DNA of 64,000 nt from Proteles cristata cristata (GCA_017311185.1 JAESUZ010000983.1:62001-126000); one strand, 5' to 3'; counted from the first letter of the stretch, positions 33,501 through 45,640 are shown. Numbers and translations are program-made. Notes: generated by a model not told the origin, from the letters alone.

Positions 33501-33896
33501 GCCAATAAAGGCAATTCCTATCATTCTGGAGAGCTCACTTTTATAGACAAAAGGGAAGGTTGGATCACCTCTTTACATGCCTGTCCAGTGGAGATATGGC
33601 AATTATTAGCCCATTTTGTAGATGAGGAAAGGAAAGTTCGGTTCTCTTGCAAGTCAGAGGTGGAGTTATTCTTGGAAATTTTGTTCACTTCTCTCAGTAC
33701 TCTGCCACATTTACAGAATTGAGAGCTTCTTTTTCCTCTCAAATCCTCCAAATAGCTAAATTTTAGATCCAGATATTTTGTAATAACAACTCTCATCTGA
33801 AAATTGAATGTCTCATAAGCAACTTTTAATCAAGTCTGTTAGAGACAAATTTCTCCTGAGCGTTATGCTTGCATTTTAGGTAACTACAACCAAATC
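33501..33896. other. Intergenic stretch with no recognised feature
   Basis: Contains only a weak MIR-like block (TTTTGTAGATGAGGAAAGGAA); no exon signal. Confidence 0.45.
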
Positions 33897-33910
33897 TCTG
33901 ATGCATTTTT

Positions 33911-34120
33911 TTTAAATTTTAATGTTTGTTTATTTCTGAGAGAGAGAGACAGTGTGAGCAGGGGAGGGTCAGAGAGAGAGAGATACAGATTCTGAAGCAG
34001 GCTCCAGGTTCTGAGCTAGCCGTCAGCACAGAGCCCGACGTGGGGCTTGAACCCACGAACCATGTGATCATGACCTGAGCCGAAGTCCGACGCTTAACTG
34101 ACTGAGCCACCCAGGCGCCC
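33911..34120 (-). repeat. CAN-SINE, antisense, with target-site duplication
   Basis: TTAATGTTTGTTTATTTCTGAGAGAG body, CGACGTGGGGCTTGAACCCA, head GAGCCACCCAGGCGCCCC. TCTGATGCATTTTT is present at 33897-33910 and again from 34123. Confidence 0.94.
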
Positions 34121-34840
34121 CATCTGATGCATTTTTAATTATCCTCAGGATGGATTCCTAGGACTAGAATTACTGTGTCAAAGATATAAATTCTTAAGGT
34201 ATTCTTAACACATATTGCCCTGAGATTGTACCAGTTTTGATACTCATTATCAATACATGAGAATGATTTTCTCAGTGTCTCAAACCAATCTAATTTCTTA
34301 AGCAAAACTGAGGAAAGCTGTTTCCAATCAGACTTATTTTATTCATTAGGAGACAGGAAATACAACTAGGCTTTGACAATATTAATTGGGGAAAGAAGAT
34401 TAAGTTGTAGAGATAGTAGTACCCAAGGGAAGCAGGAAACTCCCAGAGGCCTAGAAGGAGACCAGAAAGTACCTCATGTGGGGTCTGTTCATTCACTGAC
34501 AGGACACACTCTTATGTGTGCAATTGCTGCTGTTCAGAGCTTAGTGTGGTTCCTGCAGACTTAAGTAGTCTCTGAAGCTGAAAGAGCTCTTAACATGAGA
34601 AAAGGAAGCTCTTCTCCAGTAGAAGCTAAATTGGTGGGGAGAGCAATGGTGAGTTCTCACTGCCAGCAGAATCAAGGGAATATCAGCATGCACTTGTTAG
34701 CTTAGCAAGTGGGGACACAGGCCTAAGAGAGACCTTGGTGGTGGTTACCTGCATGTGGGCTGGTGTGATGGGCCCATATCTTCATCTCCTACAGTGCCAT
34801 GCAGCACAGCCAAGCTGAGTTTTCAGTTTTTAGCTAACAC
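34121..34840. other. Intergenic stretch with no recognised feature
   Basis: 34130-34200 (CAGGATGGATTCCTAGGACTAG...) resembles an old L1 3'UTR block. The rest is unrecognised. Confidence 0.4.
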
Positions 34841-34849
34841 TATTTTACT

Positions 34850-35170
34850 GTTGAGTCAACAAATATTTATTGTGCTAGGCAGTGGAAATGAAGATTAGGA
34901 CAACGTGGTTCGTGTCTCCACAGAACTTACAATCTAGTGACAGTTAACTATAAGTTATAAGCAATTATAAAATACTAAGAGAAGGGCTATAAGAAGAGAA
35001 GTACAGGACATCATGAAAGTATATAGCAGGGGCCCCCCATGGCTAGCTTTGGTGGGTATGGTAAGGCTTCAGGGTAAATTCAATGAGGACAGAGATGTAT
35101 ACACCTTGTTTATTGCTGTATCCCACTACATGCTACATGATGGGTCCCCCATAAACATTGGATGAATGAA
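34850..35170 (-). repeat. L2 remnants
   Basis: Antisense L2 (AACAAATATTTATTGTGCTAGGC, CAGAACTTACAATCTAGTGAC) to about 35060, then a sense L2 3' end (ATTGCTGTATCCCACTACATG...CATTGGATGAATGAATC). Confidence 0.6.
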
Positions 35171-35192
35171 TCAACAAAAGAATGAATAAATA

Positions 35193-35420
35193 GGGGCGCC
35201 TGGGTGGCTTAGTTGGTTAAGCGTCCGACTTTCGCTTAGGTCATGATCTCGCGGTTCGTGGGTTCGAGCCCCGCGTCGGGCTCTGTGCTGACTGCCAGCT
35301 CAGAGCCTGGAGCCTGTTTCAGTCTGTGACTCCCTCACTCTCTGACCCTCCCCTGCTCACGCTGTCTCTCTCTCTCTCTCCTAGAAATAAATAAAACATT
35401 AAAAATTAAAAAAAAAAAAA
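35193..35420 (+). repeat. CAN-SINE, sense, young subfamily, 17-bp target-site duplication
   Basis: Near-consensus copy: GGGGCGCCTGGGTGGCTTAG, CTTTCGCTTAGGTCATGATC, CTCGCGGTTCGTGGGTTCG, CTGACTGCCAGCTCAGAGCC, CTAGAAATAAATAAAACATT. AAAAGAATGAATAAATA at 35176-35192 recurs after the A-tail (to 35433). One of the youngest insertions in the window. Confidence 0.96.
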
Positions 35421-35651
35421 GAATGAATAAATAAAGTGATGTCTAAATTGGTCATCCAAGTGGAAGCTGGGAATAATGTTTTATACAGAGATAAAAGCAA
35501 TGTAAAGGACTGGATAGATTAAGAAAGTAGTTCAGTGTGGCTGAAGCAGAGTTGAGGAAGCTCAGAGTATTGATTCAAGGCTGAAGAGGTCAGAGGAAGT
35601 CAAGTCATGGAAAATCTTCTAAGGCATATTTGGAAGTTTGGATTTTTTTCC

Positions 35652-35860
35652 TTTTTTTTTTTTAATGTTTATTTATATATATTTTGACAGAGGGAAAAAG
35701 AGAGCAGGGGAGGGGCAGAGAAAGAAGAAGAGAGACAGAATCCCAAGCAGGCTCTGTGCTAATAGCACAGATGTGGGGCTTGATCTTATGAATGGTGAGA
35801 TCATGACCTGAGCCGAGATCAGGAGCCAGACTCTTAACTGACTGAGCCACCTAGGTGCCC
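35652..35860 (-). repeat. CAN-SINE, antisense, with 14-bp target-site duplication
   Basis: TTTTTTAATGTTTATTTATATATATTTTGACAG start, inverted head GAGCCACCTAGGTGCCC. AGTTTGGATTTTTT at 35635-35648 and 35865-35878. Confidence 0.94.
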
Positions 35861-35878
35861 TGGGAGTTTGGATTTTTT

Positions 35879-37138
35879 AAGGGAAATAAGAAAACAAGGA
35901 AAGCTATTAAGCAAGGACGTGGTATAGTCAAGTGATAGATAATAATAGTGATTCCATGTCAGCCAAATACTGAAGACTTTAGTATCTCTTATTTTCAGAA
36001 CAACTCTACAAGGTATACATTATTCCCTAGTTTACAGAAAAGATTATTGCCTACCTAAAGTCAAATAACACATCTGGGACTGAAATTCAGGCCCGTTTGA
36101 CTCCAAAGCCTGTTTATTCTTTCCACTAGATCCCACTGCCTCCATTGTGCTAGATACTCTCACTTTCATTTCTTATTATGGACAATGGCCTTCACCCTGG
36201 TCCTTGGCTCCAAGGACACGGTCCTTTAGCTGAGCATATCAGTAGCTGGTTAGGACAATCCAAAGCCTACAGGCTATGCCATTGCTGCTGAATTTTTGCT
36301 GCGTGTGATGGTGAGACCTGTGGCTTCAGGTATGATTTTTGACCCATCTGGGTTGCTTCTCTTTTAGCCTTTTCCATTACATCTGCCCAATGCAGCTTTT
36401 AACACATTATACCAAAACCACAGTATTAGATGGTAGTCATTTGTGGACCTTCTGCAAATGCTCTAGGCACTATCAGGAATTCATATATATTATTTATTTT
36501 TATATTAGTAATATTTTAAAGTAGCTATTAATTAGCCTGATTTTGACAGGAAAAAAGAGAGTCATGCAGAGTAACTGATACTAAATCAGCCCTCCCACCA
36601 CAAACAACTGTAAAATTGGATACTACACATGAAATTAATTGCTTTCAGACATTGGACAACAGGCAGAGTAGGAGTTTGATCCCAAATAGAAAGAAAACAA
36701 ATGTGGTGTGCTTCATTTTGACCCAATTTGGAGGCATTTTCTAGATCCTGATGCAAGGAAGTGCAGGCCAAACAGAACATTTGCTAAGATGAGGAAATAG
36801 TTCAGGACAGGCAGGGTTTCAGAAAGAATGGAGCTGTATAGAAAAGGAGCTCCAGAAATATATAGAGGTGTAGTAGATAATCCATAAGGCCAGGCAGAGA
36901 ACAACTGCTGGAAAACTGAGCTAAACAACTACCATTGCATACAGAGAACTGAGGTATGTTTGCATTATAACTAGCCAGAATATAGAGATCTCATTGAGCA
37001 CTCTAAGCATCCAGTAGAGCTCTCAGAAATTCCAAGCCTCAAGGGTAGGGAAAATCTAGCCCTAGAGTAAAAGCTACTGTAGATATACAAGCTTTAAAAC
37101 TAGCCTCAAAAGGATCAGATTCAACCTCAAGTAAATTA
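35879..37138. other. Intergenic stretch with little recognisable content
   Basis: 35930-36140 shows an old MIR-like or similar repeat (CTAGTTTACAGAAAAGATTATTGCC...TGGGACTGAAATTCAGGCCC). 36340-37138 holds no exon and no repeat that I can name. Confidence 0.5.
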
Positions 37139-37292
37139 TCTGCCTCCCAGAGCAAAACTCAACACTCTATTAAAAAAGACAAAAAATCCACACCCAATAA
37201 TCCATAGTGTCCAGCTCTGCCTACAAGAGCAAAACTCAACACCCTATTAAAGAAGACAAAAAATCCACACCCAATAATCCATAGTGTCCAGC
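37139..37292. repeat. 77-bp direct tandem duplication
   Basis: Copy 1 (37139-37215) and copy 2 (37216-37292) share the run from TCTGCCT to GTGTCCAGC with only a few substitutions (for example ACTCTATTAAAAAAG versus ACCCTATTAAAGAAG). It lies at the edge of the L1-rich block and does not match a known element by eye. Confidence 0.93.
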
Positions 37293-37829
37293 ACAAAATA
37301 AAGTATTAATAGACCTGCAAAGAAGCAGAAAAAATGTGACTTATAATCAGAAGAAAAATAGATAGTAAAGACAGACCCATAAGCGACATTAATGTTTGGA
37401 GTTAGCAAATAATGAGCTTAAATTAGTTATAAACATGTTCAAGGCATTAAAAAAAGTACAATAAGGAAAAATCTCAACAGGGAACCAAAAAATTATGAAA
37501 AAGTATCAAATAGAAATTATAGAACTGAAACATAATTTTTTTTAAATTTGCTGCTTGATCTATAAATTGATTCAGTCCTAGTCCCAATCCAAGTTATTTA
37601 TTTTATGGACATGGACAAACCAGTTCTAAAGTTTACAAGGAGAAGTAGAAGGTCCAGAATAGCTAACACAATGTTGAAGAACAAAGTTCAGAGTCACTAC
37701 CTGACTTCAAGACTTAACTATAAAGGTATAGTAATCAAGACAGTGTGATGTTGGTGAAAGAATAGACAAATCAATGGAACAGCACAGAGAGCTTCAAAAT
37801 AGACCCACATAAATGTAAATTTAATTTAA

Positions 37830-38015
37830 AAAAATTTTTAATGTTTATTTTTGAGAGTTGGGAGGAGCAGAGAGAGAGGGAGACAGAATCTGCAGCAGGC
37901 TCCAGGTTCTGAGCTATCAGCACAGAGCCTAATTCAGGGCTCAACCCATGAACCATGAAATCATGACCTAGGCTGAAGTCAGACACTTAATGAACTGAGC
38001 CACCCTGGCACCCCT
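37830..38015 (-). repeat. CAN-SINE, antisense, in old L1
   Basis: TTTTTAATGTTTATTTTTGAGAG start, CAGCAGGCTCCAGGTTCTGAG, head GAGCCACCCTGGCACCCC. ATGTAAATTTAATTT flanks both sides (before the T tract and from 38016). Confidence 0.92.
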
Positions 38016-38752
38016 ATGTAAATTTAATTTTAAATGTAAATAAATTGATTATTGACAGAAGAGCAAATGCAATACAATGGAGCAAAGACAGTCTTTTTAA
38101 CAAATGGTGATGGAACAACTGGACATTTACATGCCAAACAAAAGAATCTAGACACACACCTTATATCCTTGACAAAAATAAACTCCAGATGGAAAGATGG
38201 ATCATAGACCTAAATAAAATACACTATAAAGCTCCTAGAAGATAACATAGAAAACCTAGATGAGGGAATGGCAATTACTTTTTAACATCAAAACATCAAA
38301 AGCACAATCTGAAAGAAAGAATTGATAAGATAGACTTCATTTAAACTAAAAACTTCTGCTCTATGAAAGATATTGTTAGGAGAATGAGAAAACAAGTCAC
38401 AGATTGAGAAAATACTTGCAATAGAGAAATCTATATAAAACTGTTACTCAAAATATATGAAGAACTTATAAAACTCACCAATAAGAAAATTCAATTTAAA
38501 AAAATGGGCAAAAGACTTAGACTCCTCACCAAAGAGGATAATACACAAGACAAATATATGAAAAACTGTTCCAAGTCATATGTCATTAGGAAATTATAGA
38601 TTAAAATGGCAATGACATACCACTATACATCTAATAAAATGGCCAAAATCCAAAATACTGATAACACCAAATGCTGGTGAACATGTGAAGAATTAGGAAC
38701 TCTCATTCACTGCTGGCAGGAATGCAAAATGGGACAGCCACTTTGCTTTTTG

Positions 38753-38972
38753 TTTTATTTTTTTAAGCTAGCTATCGACCTACCTACCTACCTACCTACC
38801 TGAGAGGTTAGAAGGTACAGAGAGAGAAAGGGAGAGAGAGAATCCCAAACAGGCTCCATGCTATCAGTACAGAGCCTGATGTGGTGCTTGAACTCACATA
38901 CCATGAGATCGTGACCTGAGCAGAAAGTAAGAAGAGTCGGATGCCCAATGGTCTGAGCCACCCAGACTCCCC
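38753..38972 (-). repeat. CAN-SINE, antisense, with internal (CCTA)n
   Basis: Inserted in old L1: AAATGGGACAGCCACTTTG before and AAATGGTACAGCCACTTTGG after. The start of the body is replaced by ACCTACCTACCTACCTACCT (about 38779-38803), a tetranucleotide expansion. Head GAGCCACCCAGACTCCCC. Confidence 0.9.
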
Positions 38973-39204
38973 AAATGGTACAGCCACTTTGGAAGACAGT
39001 TTCTTACAAAACTAAACAGTCTTACCAGATAATCCAGTAATTATGCTCCTTGATGTTTACTCAAATGAATGAAAACATGTTCACACAAATATGTCCACAC
39101 AAAAACATACCTGAATGTTTAGGGCAGCTTAACTCATGCATGAATTAAAAACTAACACAACTGAAAAAAATAGTGGATAAATCCACAATTTAGATGGATA
39201 TACA

Positions 39205-39668
39205 ATAATGGGGGCAGGACTTCTGGAATGGCAGAGTAAGGAGCTCAAAAAATTCTCTTTAAAAAAACAAAAATCAAAAACCCCAAATATTAAAACTGTA
39301 CAAAATTGTCAAGAACAAAAGTGATCAAAGGCTTACAACAAAATGAGCAACATTTATTCATAGAAAAAATACTGAACCTTTGGGAAGAACAGTGGCAGTC
39401 TGTGATGTCTTAGCCTGTGGTTTCTCTTATCCCTTTTCCCCCACACTACCACACCAGCTCAAGGTTATCACAGTAATTGTTCTACATAGAGAGGCAAGCC
39501 ATGGTAAACTATGTCTTTATTTTGGGAAGTAGCTTACTTGATTTGAAAAACCCATGCCTAGGGGCACTGAAAGAAACAGTAGCAATCTCAGTGACAAAAC
39601 AAAACAAACAACAGTGAAGGCCAACAGCTCAGCTAGCCTGAGGTTGAGGTCTTGGTGGAGGCAAGCAA
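39205..39668. other. Intergenic stretch, possible L1 5' fragment
   Basis: Apart from the L1-like start at 39205-39260 I recognise nothing here. Confidence 0.4.
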
Positions 39669-39683
39669 GGGACCAGAAATTTA

Positions 39684-39902
39684 TTTATTTATTTATTAAC
39701 ATTTACTCACTTTTGAGAGACAGAGAGAGGCCGAGCATGAGCAGGGGAGGGTCAGAGAGAGAGGGAGACACAGAATCTGAAACAGGCTCCAGGCTCTGGG
39801 CTGTCAGCACAAAGCCTGACACAGGGCTTGAACCCACAAACTGAGAGATCATGACCTGAACCAAAGTCGGATGCTTATCCAACGGAGCCACCCAGGCGCC
39901 CT
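39684..39902 (-). repeat. CAN-SINE, antisense, with 15-bp target-site duplication
   Basis: (TTTA)n then TTAACATTTACTCACTTTTGAGAG, CTGTCAGCACAAAGCCTGAC, head GAGCCACCCAGGCGCCC. GGGACCAGAAATTTA at 39669-39683 and 39903-39917. Confidence 0.95.
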
Positions 39903-39917
39903 GGGACCAGAAATTTA

Positions 39918-40650
39918 ATAGGGATATACAAGGAATGAGACAGCCATTGTGGGTCTTGATATGTTCCCACATATCTATGGCAAAGCACATGAGCAGGACA
40001 GACCAGAGTGCCCTGGCTGTCCACATGTTCCTGGTAGAACTTGAGGCCATACAGACAGGTAGAGGAACATGATAGTGCCCAGCAGAAAGTAAAAGCTGTG
40101 GCAGACTTGTAAACTGCCTGAATTTTGAATGTATTCTCTAACCCACACATTAGATTCATTACACACCTACTGAAGAAGGTGTAAGTCTTATGGGCTCAGT
40201 GTGTTTGAACTGAACCTGTCACCAGTCATTGGCCAGTTAATTAGCCATGCAGAATTAGAGGCAATCAAGTCTTAAACGTAAAGACAAGAATTGAAGAAAC
40301 AAACAAGAAAGACATCAGTGACTGCACACTGCAGGCTCCACAGATTTAGCCAAGGCAAGTACTAAACTAGCAAAAGCAGCAACAACCTCTAGGGAGAAAA
40401 TATCAGATTTCAGAATTGCTAGACTATATTACATAACAAGATTAAAAAAGGAGATATGCAAAGAAATGGAAAGTATGACCCATTTTTGAGAAGGGGGTGG
40501 GGAGTCAAAACAATAATATACGAGACTTAAACAACCTTAACCAATTTGACTTGATTGACATTTGCAGAACAGGACACTTGATAATTGCAGAATGCTTGTT
40601 CTTTTTAAATGAACATGGAAGATAACCATTTTCATTTTAACACCTATTCT
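39918..40650. other. Intergenic stretch, unrecognised or old L1 5' region
   Basis: Contains GATATGCAAAGAAATGGAAAG and AAACAATAATATACGAGAC, possibly derived from another repeat. Two overlapping open frames on the minus strand (39875-40166) show no domain. Confidence 0.4.
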
Positions 40651-40757
40651 TTTTTAAAGTTTATTTAAGTAATTCCAAAACTGAGCATGGGGCTTGAACT
40701 CAAAACCCCAAGATCAAAAGCCACATGCTCTTCCAGCTGAACCAGCGAGGCATCCCT
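40651..40757 (-). repeat. CAN-SINE fragment, antisense, internally deleted
   Basis: TTTTTTAAAGTTTATTTAAGTAATTCC joined to GAGCATGGGGCTTGAACTC and inverted head TGAACCAGCGAGGCATCCC. The GA-rich body is lost, much as in the fragment at 26169-26279. Confidence 0.8.
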
Positions 40758-40759
40758 TA

Positions 40760-42041
40760 ACCCCTATTCTTGGTAAAAAAAAAAAAGAAGAAGAAGAAAA
40801 AAAATCTTTCCAAAAACTAGAAATAGAACAAAACATTCTCAACCTGTAAAGCAGGATCTATAAAAATTCTATGGCTAAATATGATAACTTTATAGTGAAA
40901 CATTGAACACTTTCCCACTAAATTTAGGAGCAAGGCAATGATATCTGCTATCATCAGTTCATTCAATATTATATTACTGGAGGTCTTAGCCAATGCAGTA
41001 AAACAAGAAAAGTAACTAAAAGATACACAAATCAAAAAAGAAGTAAAAATTTTTCTCATTTTCAAAGAGCATGATCATATACATAGAAAAATGTAAGAAA
41101 TCTACCCCCCCAAAAAAAGAAAAGAAAAACTACTTACGCTAATAAATGAATATAGTAAAGTGAAAGAATATCAGGCCCATATATAAGAATCAATAGTATT
41201 TACACATACCAGTGATAAACAACTGGAAAATAAAAAAAATTAATGTTATTTATAATAGCATTGAAAACATAAAATATTTGCACGAATTATGTGCAAGACC
41301 TCTACACTAAAAACTACAAAATACCGAAGAGAAAAATTAAACTCAAAATTAACAGAGAGATATACAATGTTCATGGATTGGAAGAACACAATATTGTTAA
41401 CTTGTCAATTTTTTCCAAATTGATCAATAGGTTCAAAGCAATATCCAATTTCTAGCAGTTCTCTCTCTCTCTCTCTTTTTTTTTTTTAGAAAATGACAAG
41501 TTCTTTATATGGAAATATAAAAGGCCTAGAATAAGCAGTGTTGAAATAAAACAGAGGTGAAGAATCTACATTACCTGATTTCTAGGCTTACAAGAATGCT
41601 ACTGTAATCAAGACATCGTGGTACTGGCATGAAGATATAAAAGATAGACAAATGGGACAGAATAGTTAAAGAGTCTAGAAATAAAAGCAAAAACAATTCA
41701 GTGTGGAAATAAAAGTCTGTTCAACATGCAGTGCTAAGAAAAATGACTGAAAATTTTTTCTAGAAGTTTATTTTCATGATCTTTGGATAGGCAAAGATTT
41801 CTTAGACAAGACTCAGGAAGCAGTACTCATAAAAGAAAAAAATCAATAAAATGGAATTCATCAAAACTTAAAGTTTAAAGCTTCTCAAAAGAGACCATTA
41901 AGAAAATAAGTAGGAAAGCCATAGACAGAGTAAATATTCTCTATGTCTATATGTTTGACAAATGACTTCTATCTAGAATATGTAAACAACTCCTACAAAT
42001 CAATAATAAGATTCGATTAAAATTCAGTTAAAAAATGAGCA
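40760..42041 (+). mobile_element. Old LINE-1 ORF2 fragment, sense
   Basis: GGAGGTCTTAGCCAATGCAGT, CAAAGAGCATGATCATATACATAG, TGTTCATGGATTGGAAGAACAC and GGTACTGGCATGAAGATATAA are degraded ORF2 blocks in order. A (CT)n-T10 tract lies at 41460-41488. Interrupted at 42042 by a younger L1. Confidence 0.8.
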
Positions 42042-42508
42042 AAAGTCATGGAAAGAGCCTAAGTGTCCATCAACGGACGAATGGATCAAGAAGATGTGAT
42101 TTATCTACACGATGGAATACTACATGGCACTGAGAAGGAATGAAATCTGGCCATGTGTAGCAACACGGATGGAACTTGAGGGTGTTATGCTGAGCGAAAT
42201 AAGTCAGGCAGAGAAGAACAGTTACCATGTTTGCACGTATAGGAGGATTAGGAGGAACTTAACGGAGGACCATGGGGGAGAAGAAGGGGGGAAATGAGGA
42301 GGGAGAGGAAGGGAGGCAAACCATGAGAGACTCTTGAATGTTGAGAACAAACTGAGGACTGATGTGTATGGGGGGGAGGGGGAGGGGGGTGATGGGCACG
42401 GAGGAGGGCACTTGTGGGGATGAGCACTGAGTGTTATATGGAAACCAACTTGACAATAAACTATTAAAAAAGGGAAAAAAATCTTCACAGCAAAAAAAAA
42501 AAAAAAAG
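42042..42508 (+). mobile_element. Young 5'-truncated LINE-1 3' end, sense, inserted in old L1
   Basis: Starts TCATGGAAAGAGCCTAAGTG, contains the end of ORF2 (ATGGAATACTACATGGCAC), a 3'UTR with a G-rich tract (42370-42395) and AACCAACTTGACAATAAAC, then an A-tail. Same subfamily as the L1s at 1214 and 29657. The host L1 resumes as GAGCACAAGACATGAACAG; GAGCAAAAG/GAGCACAAG may be the target-site duplication. Confidence 0.88.
42370..42395 (+). other. G-rich tract in L1 3'UTR (quadruplex-forming potential)
   Basis: Runs of seven, five and six G followed by a GGG, within 3'UTR. G-rich polypurine tracts are a conserved feature of L1 3'UTRs. Confidence 0.8.
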
Positions 42509-45500
42509 AAGAGCACAAGACATGAACAGACTCTGTTCTTGAACAGACAAAGGAAGATAGATACACAAATGACCAATAAACACATGAGTGTGTGTTTAAT
42601 ATCATTATTCATCAGCAAAATGTAAATTAAAATATTGAGATGTCACAACATGCACACTAGAATGGCTAAAATCAAAAAGGCCTTATCCTAATGTGGTAAG
42701 GATAGTGCAGTAAGCAAAATACATTGCTGGTGGGCATGTAAAGTGTAGTGATGCAACCACTTTTAAATTAGTCTGGAACTTTCTCATAAAGTTAATATGC
42801 ACCTACCAAATGACCCAGCAATTCCACTTGTAAATATTTTCCCAAGAAAATGAAAACATATGTCCATAGAAAGATTTATGATGTCCATAGCAGCTTTATT
42901 TCAAAACTGGAAACAAACCAAACATCCACAGGTGATGGATAACCACATTGATATTCATGTAGTAGAATACAATTCAGCAATAAAACAGAATGAACTCTAC
43001 CAAACATTTAAAGAAGATTTAATACCAATTCTTCACAAACTGTTCCAAAAATTAGAAGAGGAGAAAATATGTCTCAACTCATCCTATGAGGTTATTACTA
43101 CCAGAAACCAGACAAAGACATCAAAAGAAAACTACAAATGTCTTTGTAAATACAGACACAAAAATCCTCAACAAAATACTATCAAACTGAATCCAGCAAC
43201 ATATAAAATGGAATATTCACTCTGACCAAGTGAGATTAGGCCAGGAATGTAAGATTGGTTGCACATCTGAAAATCAGTTAATGTAACATAGCTTATCAAT
43301 AAAACACATAAACCACACTATCATCTCAATAGAGTCATGAAAAGTATTTGACAAAGTCCAACACTATTTATTGATTTAAAAAATTCAAAAAAATTAAGAA
43401 TAGAAAAAATAAAAGGGAAATTCTTGTCTTTCTCTTACTACTTGCATTTAACATTGTATTGGGAGTTCTTAGCTAGGGCAATTAGGCAAGAAAAAGCAAT
43501 AAAAGAGATCTATACTGGAAAGAAAGAAGTAAACCTAGCTTTATATTCAGATGGCATACTCTCCTACATAGAAAATCCTAAGGAATCCACTAAAAAAAAC
43601 AATTAGACCTAGTCAGCAAGATCAATATTCAAAAGTTTAGCAAGAACAATATGCAAAACCAATACAAAAGCCAATTATATTCTACAGATTAGCAGTGAAC
43701 AATCTAAAACTGAAATTGGAAAATTTCATTTAGAGGGCACATGGGTGGTTCAGTCAGTTAAGCGTCCCCCCCTTGATTTCGGCTCAGGTCACAATCCTAT
43801 GGTTTGGTTTACCGGTTTGAGCCCCACATCAGGCTCTGCACTGACCATGCGGAGCCTGCTTGGGATTTTGTCTCCTTCTTTCTCTGTCCCTCTCCACCTC
43901 AAAAATAAATAAATAAACATTAAAAAAAAGAAATTTTCATTTATAATAGTATCACAAAGAATGGGAATAAATTTAACAAAAGAAGTGAAAAACTTATATT
44001 TGGAAACCCACGAAATGCTGTTAAAAGATATAGATATTCCATGTTCATGAACCAAAAAACAATACTGTGAAGATGGCAATACTTCCTATGTTGATCTACA
44101 GATTTAATGCAATCTCTGTCAAAATCCAAGGTGGCTTTCTTCCCCCCAAAATTGACAAGCTAATCCTGAAATTCACACAGAAGTGCAAAGGACCAAAAAT
44201 GGCCAACATGATTTTGAAAAGGAAGAACAAAGTTGGAGAACTGATATTGCTTGATTTAAAAACTTACTGCAAATATACAGTAATCAGAACAGTCTGATAC
44301 TGCCATAAGGATAGACATATAGATCAGTGGAACAGAATTGATAGTCCAGAACTAAACCCTTATATAATTATGGTCAATTGATGTTTTACAAGAGCGCCAA
44401 GACAATTCATGAGAAAAGAATAGTCTTTTCAATAAATGGTGCTGGAACAGCTGGATATCCACATGCAAAGGAATAAAGATAAACCCCTTTCTTCAACAGT
44501 ATACATAAAAAAATAAATCAACAGGAGCTAAAGGTAGGGGAAAAGGGGAATTCTTTACTGAGTATAGAGTTTTAATTTCACAAGATGAAAAGTTCTGGAG
44601 ATTGGTCACACAGCAACATGCATGTACTTAAAACTACTGAACTGTACACTCTAAAATGGTTAGGATGGTACATTTTATGTAATGGATATTTTACCACAAT
44701 AAAAAATTTCTTTAATAAAAACACTGAACTCAAGATCGACCATGGTACTTAAATGTAATAACTGACGCTATAAAACTCTTCAGAGAAGACACGGATAAAT
44801 CTTTGTGATTTGGAATTAGACCAAGCCTTCTTAAACACCAAAAGGATAAGTGACAAAAGAAAATGGAGGTAAATTGGACTTCGAAGGACACCCTCAGGGA
44901 ATGAAAAGACCACCAAATGGAGAAAATATTTGCAGATCATTTCTCTGATAAGAGAACTGTATCCAGAACACATAAAGAACTATTACAACTCAACAGTAAA
45001 AAGACAGTAATCCAACTGAAAAACAGGCAAAGGATCTGAACCAACATTTCTCCAAAAAATTCGTACAAATGGCCAATAAACACATGACGCTCAGCATCAA
45101 TAGTCGTTAGAGAAATGCAAATCAAAATTACAATGGGAAACCACTTTATACCCACTGGATTGCCTATAATAAAGAAGATAGAGGATAAGGAAGTAGATAA
45201 ATTGGAACCCTCATACCTTGCTGGTGGGAATGTACAACCATTTTAGAAGGCTGTTTTGCAGTTTATAGTTACCATATGATCCAGGAATTCTACTCCTAGG
45301 TATATACCCAAAGAAGTAAAGCATATGCCCATGAAAAACTATGTATACAAATGTTTGTAGCAGCATTATTCATAATAGCCAAAACGTAGAAAGAACTCGA
45401 GTGTCCTTCAACTGATGAACAGATAAGAAAAAGTGGTATATCCATACAATGGAATATTATTCAAGCATTGAAAGGGACAAGTCTTACACATGCTACAATA

Positions 45501-45640
45501 TGGATGAACCTTATAAACATTACACTAAAGAAAAGAAGCTGGACACACAAGACTAAATATTATGTGACAGTGGGATGCAGAATAGGCTGTAAAGGTATAG
45601 CATATAATTAGTATTTCTAAATGACTTGATTAATAATTAA
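42509..45640 (+). mobile_element. Composite of old LINE-1 fragments, sense
   Basis: Order breaks show at least three pieces. 42509-42995 is ORF2 C-terminus. At about 42996 it jumps back to ORF2 reverse-transcriptase sequence (AAGAAGATTTAATACCAATTC...) running to an L1M-type 3'UTR (GATGGTACATTTTATGTAATGG) near 44700. 44740-45560 is again ORF2 C-terminus (GACAAGTCTTACACATGC...). All frames are broken. A SINE lies at 43735-43932. Confidence 0.8.
43735..43932 (+). repeat. CAN-SINE, sense, in old L1
   Basis: GAGGGCACATGGGTGGTTCAG head, TTGATTTCGGCTCAGGTCAC, AATAAATAAATAAACATT tail. AAATTTCATTTA precedes and AATTTTCATTTA follows, an approximate target-site duplication. Confidence 0.9.

Larger units (their letters stand above)
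37540..39200 (+). mobile_element. Old LINE-1 ORF2 C-terminal region, sense, interrupted by two SINEs
   Basis: L1 ORF2 blocks in order: GGTATAGTAATCAAGACAGTG, TGGTGATGGAACAACTGGAC, TCACCAATAAGAAAATTCAA, then after the second SINE GGTACAGCCACTTTGGAAGAC and AAATGAATGAAAACATGTTC. Heavily mutated L1M-type. Around 39205-39260 a GGCAGGACTTCTGGAATGGCAGAGTAAG block resembles an L1 5' start, possibly another element. Confidence 0.8.
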
